In this document: positions 1-8,681 of the stretch, piece after piece
Layout: each line of letters begins with the position of its first letter
Numbering within the stretch: the stretch's first letter is position 1
NCBI GenBank assembly: GCA_021736185.1
Contig: JAIPGJ010000005.1
Coordinates: 1-56,364 of the forward strand
Direction: 5' to 3'
Source: Fidelibacterota bacterium
GTDB taxonomy: Bacteria; Fidelibacterota; UBA8477; JABMPR01
DNA: 56,364 nucleotides
Notes under the pieces: generated by a model
The model's database searches: none
Seen by the model: the letters and a program-made list of their open reading frames with translations, nothing else
What the model was told of the DNA's origin: nothing
Position numbers and translations under genes: made by a program

Positions 1-1
1 A

Positions 2-574
2 GATTTTGGTGATGTTGAGAAGAAACTCATGGTCTTCCTAAAACCCAATGATGTAAAGAATACCACATTTATGAATTGGAGTTTTGATGATGGGAGTGAG
101 GATCAATGGATCTATCTGCCTGCTTTAAAAAAGATCAAAAGAATCTCAAGTGATAGCAACAGTGATTACTTCATGGGATCCGATTTCACGTATGATGACC
201 TGGGTGATCGTCATCCCAAGGAGGATAGACATACTTTGCTCGGGGAAGAAAGCATCGATGGTCATGATTGCTATATCGTTGAGAGTATTCCTGTCGATGA
301 TGAATATATGTATTCCAAAACTGTCACCTGGATCATCAAGGACAAATGGATCGGTTATAAAAAAGAGTTCTATGATGAAGATAAAGAATTATTGAAGCGG
401 CTGAGCCTGGTGCAATATAAGGAATTTGAAAATATTATCGTGCTCACAGAAGTCAAAATGTACAATATCCAGAATGATCACACCACTATCATGAAACTCA
501 GTCAGGTGGAAGTCAATAAAGCCATTGCAGATGATATGTTCACAGAACGGATGATGAAACGCGGAATAAAGTAG
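2..574 (+). CDS. Outer membrane lipoprotein-sorting protein (LolA-like), 5' partial
   Basis: The reading frame is open to the window edge (D-F-G-D-V-E-K-K-L before the first ATG at 29), so the true start lies upstream and this is the C-terminal part. Features such as DGSEDQWIYLPALKKIKRI, the SDFTYDD stretch and a regular beta-strand pattern match the LolA-like family often encoded beside RND/MMPL exporters and DUF1302 barrels. The family resembles periplasmic lipoprotein or lipid carriers. The downstream barrel gene at 712 fits this context; the exporter would lie upstream, outside the window. No cysteine or signal peptide is visible because the N-terminus is missing. The family call is good; the cargo is unknown. 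Confidence 0.75.
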   Translation, partial: DFGDVEKKLMVFLKPNDVKNTTFMNWSFDDGSEDQWIYLPALKKIKRISSDSNSDYFMGSDFTYDDLGDRHPKEDRHTLLGEESIDGHDCYIVESIPVDDEYMYSKTVTWIIKDKWIGYKKEFYDEDKELLKRLSLVQYKEFENIIVLTEVKMYNIQNDHTTIMKLSQVEVNKAIADDMFTERMMKRGIK

Positions 575-622
575 TTTATGAGTTTATGAGTTTATGAGTT
601 TATGAGTTTATGAGTTTATGAG
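575..622 (+). repeat. Six perfect tandem copies of an 8-bp unit TTTATGAG
   Basis: Six uninterrupted copies of TTTATGAG directly abut the TAG stop of the LolA-like gene; a degenerate seventh copy (TTGGGGAG) follows. Each unit carries an ATG whose third codon downstream is a TGA overlapping the ATG of the next unit, giving a chain of ATGA start-stop overlaps. The array lies about 90 bp before the barrel gene start. Confidence 0.95.
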
Positions 623-711
623 TTGGGGAGTTTGATGTGTCTTGCTGAAGCGTATTGACAGTAAGGAGACGCGAAGTATGACACTTAAAGTTACAAGATT
701 GAGGGTGACAA

Positions 712-1953
712 ATGATTAAAAAAATATCAATCCTTGCGTTGTGCCTGAGCAGTCTGTTTGCCCAGATGGAAATTGGAGGCTATGCCCGGAATTATATCGG
801 TGTTTTAACTGGTGGAGATCAGGAATATGCCATCATTCAAAACACACTGGATCTGACCTTTTCAGGGGGGAATAGCAAAGGGAGCTTCTTTGCGAACCCC
901 ACCATTTATCAATCCCCAGGAAGTGCTATTGATTTTGACTTGAGTGAAATTTATCTGGATCTGTATTTCAGTAGCACAGATATGAGAATAGGTCGTCAGC
1001 AGATTATCTGGGGTAAAGGCGATGGAGTTTTCATAACCGATATTGTATCGCCCAAAAATCTGAGTGAATTTCTTTTGCCGGACTTTGATGAAATTCGAAC
1101 CGGTGTCATCGCTTTAAAATTGAACCAATATCTGGGTGATCAAACCTTTGAGTTGGTATATATCCCAATATTCACAGCAACTGAGTTCGCAGACACATCA
1201 TCCCTCTGGTCCCGAACTCCGGTATTTCCAGTTCCGGTTATTGAAGACTTTTCTCATGAAGACGTTCCGAGCACTTTGGAGAATAGTGAAGTCTTTGCCA
1301 AGTTTTCAGGCATTCTCCCCTTTATGGATTATGAGGTCATGGGTGGATATATGTGGGATGATGATCCTTCCATCCATGTGACACCTCAAATTGAGATGGG
1401 AGCTGTCAGTGGTGTCATTTTGAGCCCTCAGCATCATCGCTTAAGTGTGGTTGGAGGAAGCTTCAGCACCGAGTTAGTCGGCATGGTTTTTCGTGGCGAA
1501 GGAGCTTATTATCAGGGCAAGCAATTTCTGGCTCTGAATGCCATGAATTTCCCCATGGATTTAATTGAGAAAGATTATTTCCATTATTTGCTGGGCATAG
1601 ATTTCTCAGTTGGATCGACCCGCTTTAGCAGTCAGTTTATTCAGCAAGCCATTATAGATTATGATGATCCTATTGTCCAGGAAGCGACGGTCAATACCAT
1701 GACTTTCCTGGCAAATCGAACATTTCTCCGGGAAACACTTACAACTCAGATATTTGGATACGTGGGTTTGAATAAACAAGATGCCCTCATACGCCCAACC
1801 CTAAGCTATGACCTTGCCGATGGTTTCGAAATTCTTGGGGGAGCCAATATTTTTGTCAACGACGCAAATCTGACAGCTGGAGAAGATCCAGGACAGTTTG
1901 GGCATTTTGATGATAATGACATGATTTATATGAAGGTTAAGTACAGTTTCTAG
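712..1953 (+). CDS. DUF1302-like outer-membrane beta-barrel protein
   Basis: This is a 413-residue protein with a short signal peptide (MIKKISILALCLSSLFAQ) and then alternating amphipathic strands to a C-terminal phenylalanine (MKVKYSF), as expected for a BamA-inserted barrel. The segment around residues 95-130 (RIGRQQIIWGKGDGVF, then D-I-V-S-P-K-N) matches the conserved GRQ-x-x-WG and D-x-x-x-P features of DUF1302 proteins. The ATG is preceded by a good ribosome site GAGGGTGA. Pairing with a LolA-like protein is typical of RND/MMPL lipid-export loci, so a role as the outer-membrane end of lipid or hydrophobic-compound export is inferred. Substrate unknown. Confidence 0.7.
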   Translation: MIKKISILALCLSSLFAQMEIGGYARNYIGVLTGGDQEYAIIQNTLDLTFSGGNSKGSFFANPTIYQSPGSAIDFDLSEIYLDLYFSSTDMRIGRQQIIWGKGDGVFITDIVSPKNLSEFLLPDFDEIRTGVIALKLNQYLGDQTFELVYIPIFTATEFADTSSLWSRTPVFPVPVIEDFSHEDVPSTLENSEVFAKFSGILPFMDYEVMGGYMWDDDPSIHVTPQIEMGAVSGVILSPQHHRLSVVGGSFSTELVGMVFRGEGAYYQGKQFLALNAMNFPMDLIEKDYFHYLLGIDFSVGSTRFSSQFIQQAIIDYDDPIVQEATVNTMTFLANRTFLRETLTTQIFGYVGLNKQDALIRPTLSYDLADGFEILGGANIFVNDANLTAGEDPGQFGHFDDNDMIYMKVKYSF

Positions 1954-1978
1954 GCTCATAAATCCTCGATGATCCCAA

Positions 1979-4156
1979 ATGCAAAACTCTAAATATCTTC
2001 TTCGGTTAATCGTAGGTGTAATTCTGATCATGATCGCCCAGGGCTCAGCTCAGGATAAGGTTGCTTTAGTCTTGAGCGGAGGGGGTGCTCAAGGCATGGC
2101 TCATATAGGTGTCTTAAAGGCGTTTGAAGAGCATAATATTCCCATTGACCTCATCATAGGGAGCAGTGCCGGAGCCTTAGTAGGCGGACTTTATGCGGCT
2201 GGCGTAACCGTCGCAGAGATGTATGCGATGGTTATTGATGGAACCATAGAACATTTATTCATTGGTCGCCCCAAGCGGTCGGATCTACCCATCTGGAAGC
2301 GCGATGAACTGTATCTGGGGAATCTTTCTCTTGGCCTGCAGAATCATCAAATGGTTAGCTCAGCAGGTCTTTTGGATGATAAGCTGATCTGGAAGGGTCT
2401 TTTTTTACTAACCGCTTCTGCTGACTATGAAGCTGGCTGGGATTTTGATTCTCTTTATGTGCCCTTCCGGTCAGTTGCTTCTGATCTACGAAAACAGTCA
2501 CCGATTGTATTTTCATCAGGACCCCTGGCCAATGCATTGCGATCTTCAATGTCCATCCCCATGATATATTCTCCCATTCAGCAAAATGGTCAGGTACTGG
2601 TGGATGGTGGTGTTTACGTCAAATTGCCTGTAGAAATTGCCCTCTCTGAAGAACCGGATTTTATTATTGCCGTCAGTGCAGAAGATGCACCTGACTATGG
2701 AACAGAGGTGAAGGGTTTGGGTGGAATGTTTGATGCACTTAATTCTCGCATTCTGGCCAGTGGTGATTCATCTGATGTGCGCGGCTGGGATTATTTTTTT
2801 AGAGTTCCAACAGGCGGTCATCATGTTCTGGACTTCCCTGCCGGCGAGGCACTTATGGAAGCAGGGTATCTAGCAGGAAGCAAAGCTGCTGAAGATCTCC
2901 TGAAAATATTTGAGCAGCGTGGGATTGAGACGAGAAGTATGCCCAATCGTGATGCATTCCGAAACGCTCTGGAAGGGAAAATGCTGGCGTTCATTTTGGA
3001 GTCCGAAGATGCAGATTTTAATCCAGAGATGATTCGCGGAAAATTGAAACTGGCCGATTCATTAAGATTCAACAGACAAGAGCTTGGGGATATCATTAAC
3101 GATATTTATGCTACTGAAATTTATAAAGTCGTGATTCCATCAATTGATCAGATGGGGAATGCCATCACGTTGACCCTTCAGGAGGAGCCAGACATTAGAA
3201 CTCGAGGTAGAATTGAGATCAGCAGTACCAGTGGGCTGACACTGTATACTCGAACGGATATGCCCATGTCACGCTTTGGTGGACTAGTGCAATTTGATTT
3301 GGATTTTGGTAATGTATCCGGGGGAGGACAATTGGCTATCTACCCGGTATCCTACCACAGGACTGGAGCTCGTATCCCCTTTTCTATTCGACCGGCCATT
3401 GAGGCTCGTATCAGCTACCATAATTATGATCTTCCTGCAACAGTACCTTTGGCTGATCGGATTCTCTCACATGAGTTAAGCATCCATTCGGCAAGTATTG
3501 GAGGTTGGAATCGTCAAATGCTCCTATACGGAGGTGTGAGGAGAGATGATCCAGGTCAAATTCGTTCTGCCAGGTCAGATTTTGATTTTCCGGAACAGCT
3601 TGCTCAGACAATGCCCTTTATTCGCCTTGTCTATAAAGAGGACCATATCAAACGAGATCTTCCCAATGTAGAAGGTTGGAAAATCGGATTCCAGAGCGAC
3701 TGGATCTGGCAGGATGAAATAGTCGCCAATCAGCATCATTTTTGGACGACGAAGGGCAGCCACCTGGCTTTTGGATGGTCTGGTATGTTCAGGATGGATT
3801 TCTATAGTGGAGATAGAAGTCTTCCAATATCAATGATGGGGCAGTTGTCCAATCCAGAAGCCTTGGATGAAAAATACTATATGTATATGTGGGCGGAGAG
3901 GGTATTAAACTTGTCTCTAGAGACATCACATGTTCTGGTTCGTGATGATCTCCGGGTTGAGCTCAAGCTAAGCCATTCTCGATTTCAAGATCCAGTCTGG
4001 AGGGGTTTAGACCAATATGAGGACAACGGTCTCTCAGCTCTGGATATCTCAATCAATTTGTTCACAATTGTAGGTAAATTGAGTGTTGGCTGGTCGTTCT
4101 CAGAGCTGGAGGGTTACAAAGGTACTTCCTGGACTCAGATCGGAATCACTCTTTGA
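1979..4156 (+). CDS. Patatin-like phospholipase with C-terminal outer-membrane barrel
   Basis: This is a 725-residue protein with a signal peptide ending near GSAQ at residue 25. The patatin domain follows (about 28-310), with oxyanion motif SGGGAQGMAHIG, nucleophile motif GSSAG (Ser63) and the catalytic-dyad Asp in V-D-G-G (Asp209). A linker of about 100 residues with a possible POTRA-like fold precedes a C-terminal half rich in beta strands, ending in W-T-Q-I-G-I-T-L. The layout resembles PlpD-type (type Vd) autotransporters and FCB patatin-barrel proteins. It is expected to hydrolyse phospholipid acyl esters at the cell surface or in the outer membrane. It overlaps the next gene by three bases. 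No clear ribosome site precedes its ATG. Confidence 0.88.
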   Translation: MQNSKYLLRLIVGVILIMIAQGSAQDKVALVLSGGGAQGMAHIGVLKAFEEHNIPIDLIIGSSAGALVGGLYAAGVTVAEMYAMVIDGTIEHLFIGRPKRSDLPIWKRDELYLGNLSLGLQNHQMVSSAGLLDDKLIWKGLFLLTASADYEAGWDFDSLYVPFRSVASDLRKQSPIVFSSGPLANALRSSMSIPMIYSPIQQNGQVLVDGGVYVKLPVEIALSEEPDFIIAVSAEDAPDYGTEVKGLGGMFDALNSRILASGDSSDVRGWDYFFRVPTGGHHVLDFPAGEALMEAGYLAGSKAAEDLLKIFEQRGIETRSMPNRDAFRNALEGKMLAFILESEDADFNPEMIRGKLKLADSLRFNRQELGDIINDIYATEIYKVVIPSIDQMGNAITLTLQEEPDIRTRGRIEISSTSGLTLYTRTDMPMSRFGGLVQFDLDFGNVSGGGQLAIYPVSYHRTGARIPFSIRPAIEARISYHNYDLPATVPLADRILSHELSIHSASIGGWNRQMLLYGGVRRDDPGQIRSARSDFDFPEQLAQTMPFIRLVYKEDHIKRDLPNVEGWKIGFQSDWIWQDEIVANQHHFWTTKGSHLAFGWSGMFRMDFYSGDRSLPISMMGQLSNPEALDEKYYMYMWAERVLNLSLETSHVLVRDDLRVELKLSHSRFQDPVWRGLDQYEDNGLSALDISINLFTIVGKLSVGWSFSELEGYKGTSWTQIGITL

Positions 4157-5538
4157 AATATTTCTCCATTTTCAGTTTGATCCTGTTGGTCAGTGCTTTA
4201 TCCGCCGTTGCGCAGGTCCAAACCGCTGATAGTAGTATAGCTCATCCCAATAGAAATGCACTGTTGCATGCACTAGGTCAACCCACATTTATCTGGGCGA
4301 CCAACTGGTATCTGCTTGACCAGTATTGGGCTGATATCAGTATTAAAACTTTGCAAAATAACATTGAAACTGGCTGGGTTTGGGATGACGATGGTTTCGA
4401 CGTAAATCAGGTTGGTCATCCAACCCAGGGGGCTATGGTTTATACTGCGGCACGGGCTCAAGGACTGAATTATTGGCAATCATTGGCTTATCCAACGCTA
4501 GCCAGCTTGATCTGGGAGCTGGGCATGGAAAATGAAAGTCCCTCCGTTAATGATATGATCACAACGCCAACCAGTGGTGTGGCTTTTGGTGAAATTATGC
4601 ATAGGATGTCTGTGTTGACACTGGGAGAGAAGCGGATAAAACCGGTCTGGCGTCAAGTATTATCAGGTGTGATCAATCCCGGAGGATACGGATTGAATCG
4701 GATCATATTTGGAACTTCGATCCATCAAAATTATCGCTACGAGCCCACGCCTGTTTTAGCGGGTATATCATTGGGGGCAGGCCCCGGGTTTGAAGATGAT
4801 TCTCCGGAGAATAAAACACCCCGCAGATTTGCCAGAATCAACATTGTATATGGCAATCCTTTTTCAAAACACAAGAACTTCAAACCTTTCGACAACTTTA
4901 TGTTTGTTGCTATTATCAATGTTGGCCGCGAGGACTATGTGGGCGAGATCTATGCCAGTGGTATGGTGTTTCGTTTCCATCAATCTGAGACCAGACGGCA
5001 TCGAGCCACTCTGGGTATTTTTCAAAACTATGATTTTATGAACAATGATGATTATAAGGTGTCCAGCTCAAGTATTGGACCCGGCATGATGCATGATTTT
5101 GAAATTACTCCAAAACTATCATTCCGTACCCAGTTGGCAACTTCGTTCATATTTATGGGTAGTGCTGGCGATACCAGCGATGAGATACCTGAGGAAGGGT
5201 CTGGGGAGCGGGATTATCATTTTGGACCAGGTTTTAGCGGCAAAATAATGACAAAAGTCAACTGGGCAGAGCGGGGTGATCTTTATTTTCGATTAAAGCG
5301 ATATTTTATCTATGTCATGGGTGATGATGAAATAGAAGGTTTCGAGAATATCAATATACTTAATGTGGGATTTCAAGCCAGACTTCTAAAATCATACTCT
5401 TTGGGTGGGGAATATGGAAAGATTGGCCGATCAGTGACCTATTTGGATGAATCGTGGAGGGATACCCTGCAGACAGGTAGCATTTATCGTTTCTATGTTC
5501 ACTATCACATCACAGAGACCCTTTTCAAAAACTTATAA
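4153..5538 (+). CDS. DUF3943-like outer-membrane protein
   Basis: This 461-residue protein starts with TTG, whose bases overlap the TGA of the patatin gene, implying translational coupling. It has a signal peptide (hydrophobic IFSLILLVSALSAVAQ) and then an alpha/beta region around residues 30-190 with YTAARAQGLNYWQSL, EIMHRMSV and INPGGYGLNRIIFG, which resembles DUF3943 proteins. A strand-rich C-terminal half follows. The function is unknown in the family. The tight overlap suggests it acts with the phospholipase in the outer membrane. The DUF assignment is from memory of the pattern and is less certain than the outer-membrane location. Confidence 0.6.
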   Translation: MKYFSIFSLILLVSALSAVAQVQTADSSIAHPNRNALLHALGQPTFIWATNWYLLDQYWADISIKTLQNNIETGWVWDDDGFDVNQVGHPTQGAMVYTAARAQGLNYWQSLAYPTLASLIWELGMENESPSVNDMITTPTSGVAFGEIMHRMSVLTLGEKRIKPVWRQVLSGVINPGGYGLNRIIFGTSIHQNYRYEPTPVLAGISLGAGPGFEDDSPENKTPRRFARINIVYGNPFSKHKNFKPFDNFMFVAIINVGREDYVGEIYASGMVFRFHQSETRRHRATLGIFQNYDFMNNDDYKVSSSSIGPGMMHDFEITPKLSFRTQLATSFIFMGSAGDTSDEIPEEGSGERDYHFGPGFSGKIMTKVNWAERGDLYFRLKRYFIYVMGDDEIEGFENINILNVGFQARLLKSYSLGGEYGKIGRSVTYLDESWRDTLQTGSIYRFYVHYHITETLFKNL

Positions 5539-5599
5539 ATATTTAATTAAACAAACGGAAAGAACATGAAATGAATTTAAAACTATGTGGAGCAATTTA

Positions 5600-6013
5600 A
5601 TGAAAGATAGATCAGTAGTTACCTGGATAATAAGCCTGATAGCCATTGGCTTCGGCATTATGACCGTAAGAGCTGGGTTCACAAATATATTTGTGCCCGA
5701 GACGAGAGCAGCATCTGGAGATATTGTTATGTTTGTACTCTGGACAAATTTCATCTTGGGTTTTGCCTATATCGTAGCCGGGGTTGGTATCTTTCAGGAG
5801 AATGCTTGGGCAAAGAACTTATCTCTGGCGATTGCCGGAATAACCTTGCTCACTTACGCAGCCTTTGGAGTCAACATTGCTTTTGGCGGAGTTTGGAAGA
5901 TAAAAACCGTAAAAATGATGGCAGTACGAAGCCTGGTCTGGGTTGGCATAGCATATCATGCAGTTTCAGTAACAAAAACAATTAATCGACCTCTTAATAA
6001 AGGAAAAGTATAA
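5600..6013 (+). CDS. Small four-helix membrane protein, function unknown
   Basis: The protein has 137 residues with four predicted transmembrane helices (about residues 8-25, 43-64, 70-95 and 105-125). I choose ATG 5600 rather than the in-frame ATG 5585 because GGAG at 5589-5592 is correctly spaced for 5600 and lies inside the longer version. No catalytic or metal-binding motif is visible. The stop is followed after two bases by the GTG of the DUF1858-like gene, so the two are probably co-translated. I do not recognise a named family. Confidence 0.6.
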   Translation: MKDRSVVTWIISLIAIGFGIMTVRAGFTNIFVPETRAASGDIVMFVLWTNFILGFAYIVAGVGIFQENAWAKNLSLAIAGITLLTYAAFGVNIAFGGVWKIKTVKMMAVRSLVWVGIAYHAVSVTKTINRPLNKGKV

Positions 6014-6015
6014 AG

Positions 6016-6234
6016 GTGGAGATTACAAAAGACACAATCCTGGCAGATATTCTAAAAGAGTACGGTGATATTGAAGATGTTATGACGGCGTTTGGGATTA
6101 AAAGTGTGGGACGGTATTCAATCCGAAAAGTGATCACCAGATTTCTAACTGTTGAGCGGGCGGCCGCTATTCACAAAGTTCCCTTGGATGAATTCTTGGT
6201 GACCCTAAACAAAGCAGTGGATCAAAAAAGGTAA
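6016..6234 (+). CDS. DUF1858-like small protein
   Basis: A 72-residue protein starts at GTG two bases after the upstream stop. It reads M-E-I-T-K-D-T-I-L-A-D-I-L followed by V-M-T-A-F-G-I-K-S-V-G and ends in L-D-E-F-L-V-T-L-N-K-A-V. That is the helical layout of DUF1858 / ScdA-N-terminal domains, where a cysteine pair usually follows G-I/L. Here no cysteine is present, so a metal or redox role based on those residues is unlikely. It is probably a small helical adaptor; its partner may be the co-transcribed membrane protein. Confidence 0.6.
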   Translation: MEITKDTILADILKEYGDIEDVMTAFGIKSVGRYSIRKVITRFLTVERAAAIHKVPLDEFLVTLNKAVDQKR

Positions 6235-6359
6235 ATAATTAGGAGTAGGATTCTGCCTGTGGGAATTCATAACAACCATGCCGTTTGAGCTCATCATTAG
6301 TACATTCAGCTCAATTGTAATTTTCTCCACAACAAAAGAAATAAAGATTAAACCTTCAT

Positions 6360-6779
6360 ATGAACAATACTAAACTAATTATACTCACATTCTCAATTAT
6401 TACGACCCTGATGACGGCTCAAGAGGCTGATAAACTTATCGGGAAGTATCGGTTGCCCAACCAATTGGAAGTTGAATTATACAAAGTGGATGATAAGTAT
6501 TTTGGAAAAATAATTGGGTTTGACAATCTTGATGATGAATCTCAATTAGACATAAATAACCCGGACAAAGCCCTCAGGGGAGAACCACTTCTTGGTAAGA
6601 TTATCATTGAGAACCTCTCGTATGATCAGACTAAAAATGAATGGGTGAATGGAAGTATGTATGGACCAGAAAAGGGCTTGATATTTAACCTCAGAATTAC
6701 TGATATCCGCGAAAATGAGATAGAAGTTGTCGGATCTAAATATTTCTTATGGAAAACGTTAGTTTGGCAAAAGCTTTGA
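6360..6779 (+). CDS. DUF2147-family secreted protein
   Basis: This 139-residue protein has a signal peptide (MNNTKLIILTFSIITTLMTAQ). The mature part carries the DUF2147 signature: G-K-Y-R at the start, D-I-N-N-P-D-K-A-L-R-G-E-P-L-L-G in the middle, then a G-S-M-Y-G-P-E-K-G segment and a C-terminal W-x-x-L. Family members are small periplasmic or outer-membrane-associated beta proteins of unknown biochemical role. It stands alone, with a 125-bp spacer upstream that contains no obvious structure and a gene-poor stretch downstream. Confidence 0.75.
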   Translation: MNNTKLIILTFSIITTLMTAQEADKLIGKYRLPNQLEVELYKVDDKYFGKIIGFDNLDDESQLDINNPDKALRGEPLLGKIIIENLSYDQTKNEWVNGSMYGPEKGLIFNLRITDIRENEIEVVGSKYFLWKTLVWQKL

Positions 6780-7479
6780 AAGTGGAGACGATAGATGATA
6801 CGAGATCAAGCCCTACTGACAGATAGGCTCTAGTTAATCAATCCACAGTATTTAATATAGAGCAGATACACGGTCATGGTACTTCTAAAGGCAGAGAAGC
6901 CTTCTGGCAGCTAAGAGGTGAAATGGGGAAGTATTGTTCAATGATGTAATCCAGGTAGTTCGGGGGTAAATCACTGTATTCTTCATGTTAGGAATTAGAC
7001 TCAGATAATCAAGATGCTTTTCCTGAAAATAGCTCGACAAAAGTTGGAATTACAAGCAAGTCAATGATACTGGGCTGGGGCTTCCTTTACTCAAAAGAGC
7101 GACTCAAATCCCGCCGTTTATAAGACTGTAAAATAGTGCATTGGGAATGAGACCTCTCTTTTTGAGACGAATACTCTAGCCTAGAATCTCATAAATGTGT
7201 CGCTACCAACGAGACGTTATTATAACATGTCGCAGAAATGCAATAATGACGACATGTTATGGTAAAGATTCCTTAAACATCATATATCCAGCCTGTAGAG
7301 AGATCAATTACACAATGTGGATTACATGGCTTCACGCACTATATCTCCGGAGAGGCGCTTCTTACTTGCTTCCAGAAAGTCTTTGCTCCAACTTGTTCTG
7401 ACGGATACAGGGTGCTTATACAGTAGGGTCTAGCGGGTTTTCCACCGCTTGGCGGGGTTCAATTTCTAAAAAGTTGCTG
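6780..7479. other. Gene-poor stretch between DUF2147 and the SigZ gene
   Basis: No convincing coding region is visible over 700 bases. The longest open frame (7195-7401, 68 codons) has no ribosome site and an atypical composition. The only clear structure is the perfect 11-bp inverted repeat at 7222-7260. The stretch may be a decayed gene; nothing recognisable remains. Confidence 0.6.
7222..7260. repeat. Perfect 11-bp inverted repeat with 17-nt spacer
   Basis: ATAACATGTCG at 7222-7232 is matched exactly by its reverse complement CGACATGTTAT at 7250-7260. No T-tract follows on either strand, so it is not an evident terminator. It could be an operator, a small RNA structure or an element scar. 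Confidence 0.85.
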
Positions 7480-8028
7480 CTAGCAGCACAGTTTACAGCT
7501 AGCGGTTTTCTGACTAAATGTGACAGGCTGTTGATGCCGGTTCACTTCGACGACACAACAATCATGGAGCAATGACTTCAGCTGGGCTCGCCCCCTCTGG
7601 ACTTGTGACTTAGCACCAGAAATAGAAATCCCCAACTCCTCGGCAAGCTCCTTTTGGGTTTTCCTCTCTAATTCAACCCGAGAGAGAGCAATTCGGTACT
7701 TGAGAGGTAGCTGCTGAATCAGGGGTGTGAGACAATTCGATAGTTCCTGGGCTACAGATTCATATTCCTCAATATCATCATCTTTCAACCAGGTTGGGAG
7801 CTCTTCGAGGGGACGGTTTGAGCGATAATAGTCAATGACAGAGTTCCTCGTTATCTGGTAAACCCAACTCTCCAATTTATCGCTCTGCTTCAACCCGTCA
7901 ATTTTTGAATGTATCTTGATAAATACATCCTGAAGGAGGTCTTCTGCAATGTGGTGGTCCACTCGTGTCTTCAGGAAGTTAAGCAATCTCTCATGATACG
8001 CTTGCCAGATTTCTTCAGTTGATTTCAA
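7480..8028 (-). CDS. sigZ: ECF RNA polymerase sigma factor, SigZ type
   Basis: The protein has 182 residues. Sigma-70 region 2 (about 5-75) contains AEDLLQDVFIKIH and ESWVYQITRNSVIDYYR. Region 4 (about 105-160) contains LPLKYRIALSRVEL and the helix-turn-helix TQKELAEELGISISGAKSQV. The C-terminal tail with D-C-C and the final C-K-L-C-C is the mark of SigZ-type factors, whose cysteines suggest thiol or metal sensing. No anti-sigma gene is adjacent. It lies 51 bp downstream of the 2Fe-2S gene on the same strand, so the two are likely one operon. What it regulates cannot be read here. Confidence 0.88.
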   Translation of the reverse strand: MKSTEEIWQAYHERLLNFLKTRVDHHIAEDLLQDVFIKIHSKIDGLKQSDKLESWVYQITRNSVIDYYRSNRPLEELPTWLKDDDIEEYESVAQELSNCLTPLIQQLPLKYRIALSRVELERKTQKELAEELGISISGAKSQVQRGRAQLKSLLHDCCVVEVNRHQQPVTFSQKTASCKLCC

Positions 8029-8079
8029 TTCAACTCCTGTGAGGGAATATAACAGGCGTTAATAAATTTACTTGCTACA

Positions 8080-8502
8080 CTAACCACAACAGCTAGTTCC
8101 ATTTTGCGAGGGCGCACAACATGAACTATCATCTGATGAGCAATCACAGGTTTCACCGTTATCAATATTATTCATATAGTCTTTTATGCGCTCTTTCCTA
8201 ATTGCTTTAAGATCAGGACGATTTATAACTATATCCATCCCCTCCTGTGGTTTCGTCGCGCAGGCAAATATTTGCTCACCATCAATCTCAGCAACACAAC
8301 CCTTGCAACACCCAACTCTCCCTTCATCTCGGTAGCAGGGGGCAGGTATGCCAATTTTAGATCGAGTGGCTACATCAACGATATTCCTATCTCTGGGGTC
8401 CACTTCAATGTGCTTGCCATCAATAGTAACTTTGATCGGTTTGAAAATTCCATCGATGATCGTTATGGAATCTAATGGTATTTTTGTTTGTACAGTTGTC
8501 AT
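8080..8502 (-). CDS. 2Fe-2S ferredoxin-like protein with cysteine-rich tail
   Basis: The protein has 140 residues. The start is ATG 8502, because GGAGAG is spaced correctly before it; an in-frame TTG at 8514 would consume that site. Residues about 15-90 resemble the 2Fe-2S domain seen at the N-terminus of NuoG and formate dehydrogenases, with cysteines in PAPCYRDEGRVGCCKGC and I-F-A-C-A-T. The last 30 residues form a separate cluster (C-D-C, S-C-C, S-C-C-G). The iron-sulfur domain suggests electron transfer. The tail may bind a metal or metalloid. Co-directional with the SigZ gene downstream. Confidence 0.75.
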   Translation of the reverse strand: MTTVQTKIPLDSITIIDGIFKPIKVTIDGKHIEVDPRDRNIVDVATRSKIGIPAPCYRDEGRVGCCKGCVAEIDGEQIFACATKPQEGMDIVINRPDLKAIRKERIKDYMNNIDNGETCDCSSDDSSCCAPSQNGTSCCG

Positions 8503-8599
8503 AGGTCTCTCCAATGTAGTTATAAAATTGCTGTTTCTACTCGGATAGACGAAAAATCCCTAAAAAGGACGCAAACAGAACAATTCGACCCATTTTTCA

Positions 8600-8658
8600 G
8601 GCAACTACCAGATAATATTATCAAGGCAACTGAGCAAGAAAGGATAACAGATAATATT
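8600..8658. promoter_or_regulatory. Candidate operator: palindrome GATAATATTATC with duplicated half-sites
   Basis: GATAATATTATC at 8611-8622 is a perfect 12-bp palindrome made of GATAAT and ATTATC, the hexamers used in Fur-type boxes, though without the usual full three-hexamer layout. The 11-mer CAGATAATATT occurs at 8609-8619 and again at 8648-8658. GGCAACT occurs at 8600-8606 and 8625-8631. The block lies about 110-150 bp upstream of the 2Fe-2S/sigZ operon and just before the micro-gene at 8682. A metal-responsive operator is an inference. Confidence 0.4.
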
Positions 8659-8681
8659 CTTGAAAAAGAGGAGAGACCCTG

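Noticed and set aside
7222-7260. Possible integron attC site
   Set aside because: Too short, and the ends do not match the RYYYAAC/GTTRRRY boxes; no integrase or cassette is present.
7195-7401. 68-codon open frame in the gene-poor interval
   Set aside because: No ribosome site, odd residue composition, no family resemblance, and it spans the inverted repeat.
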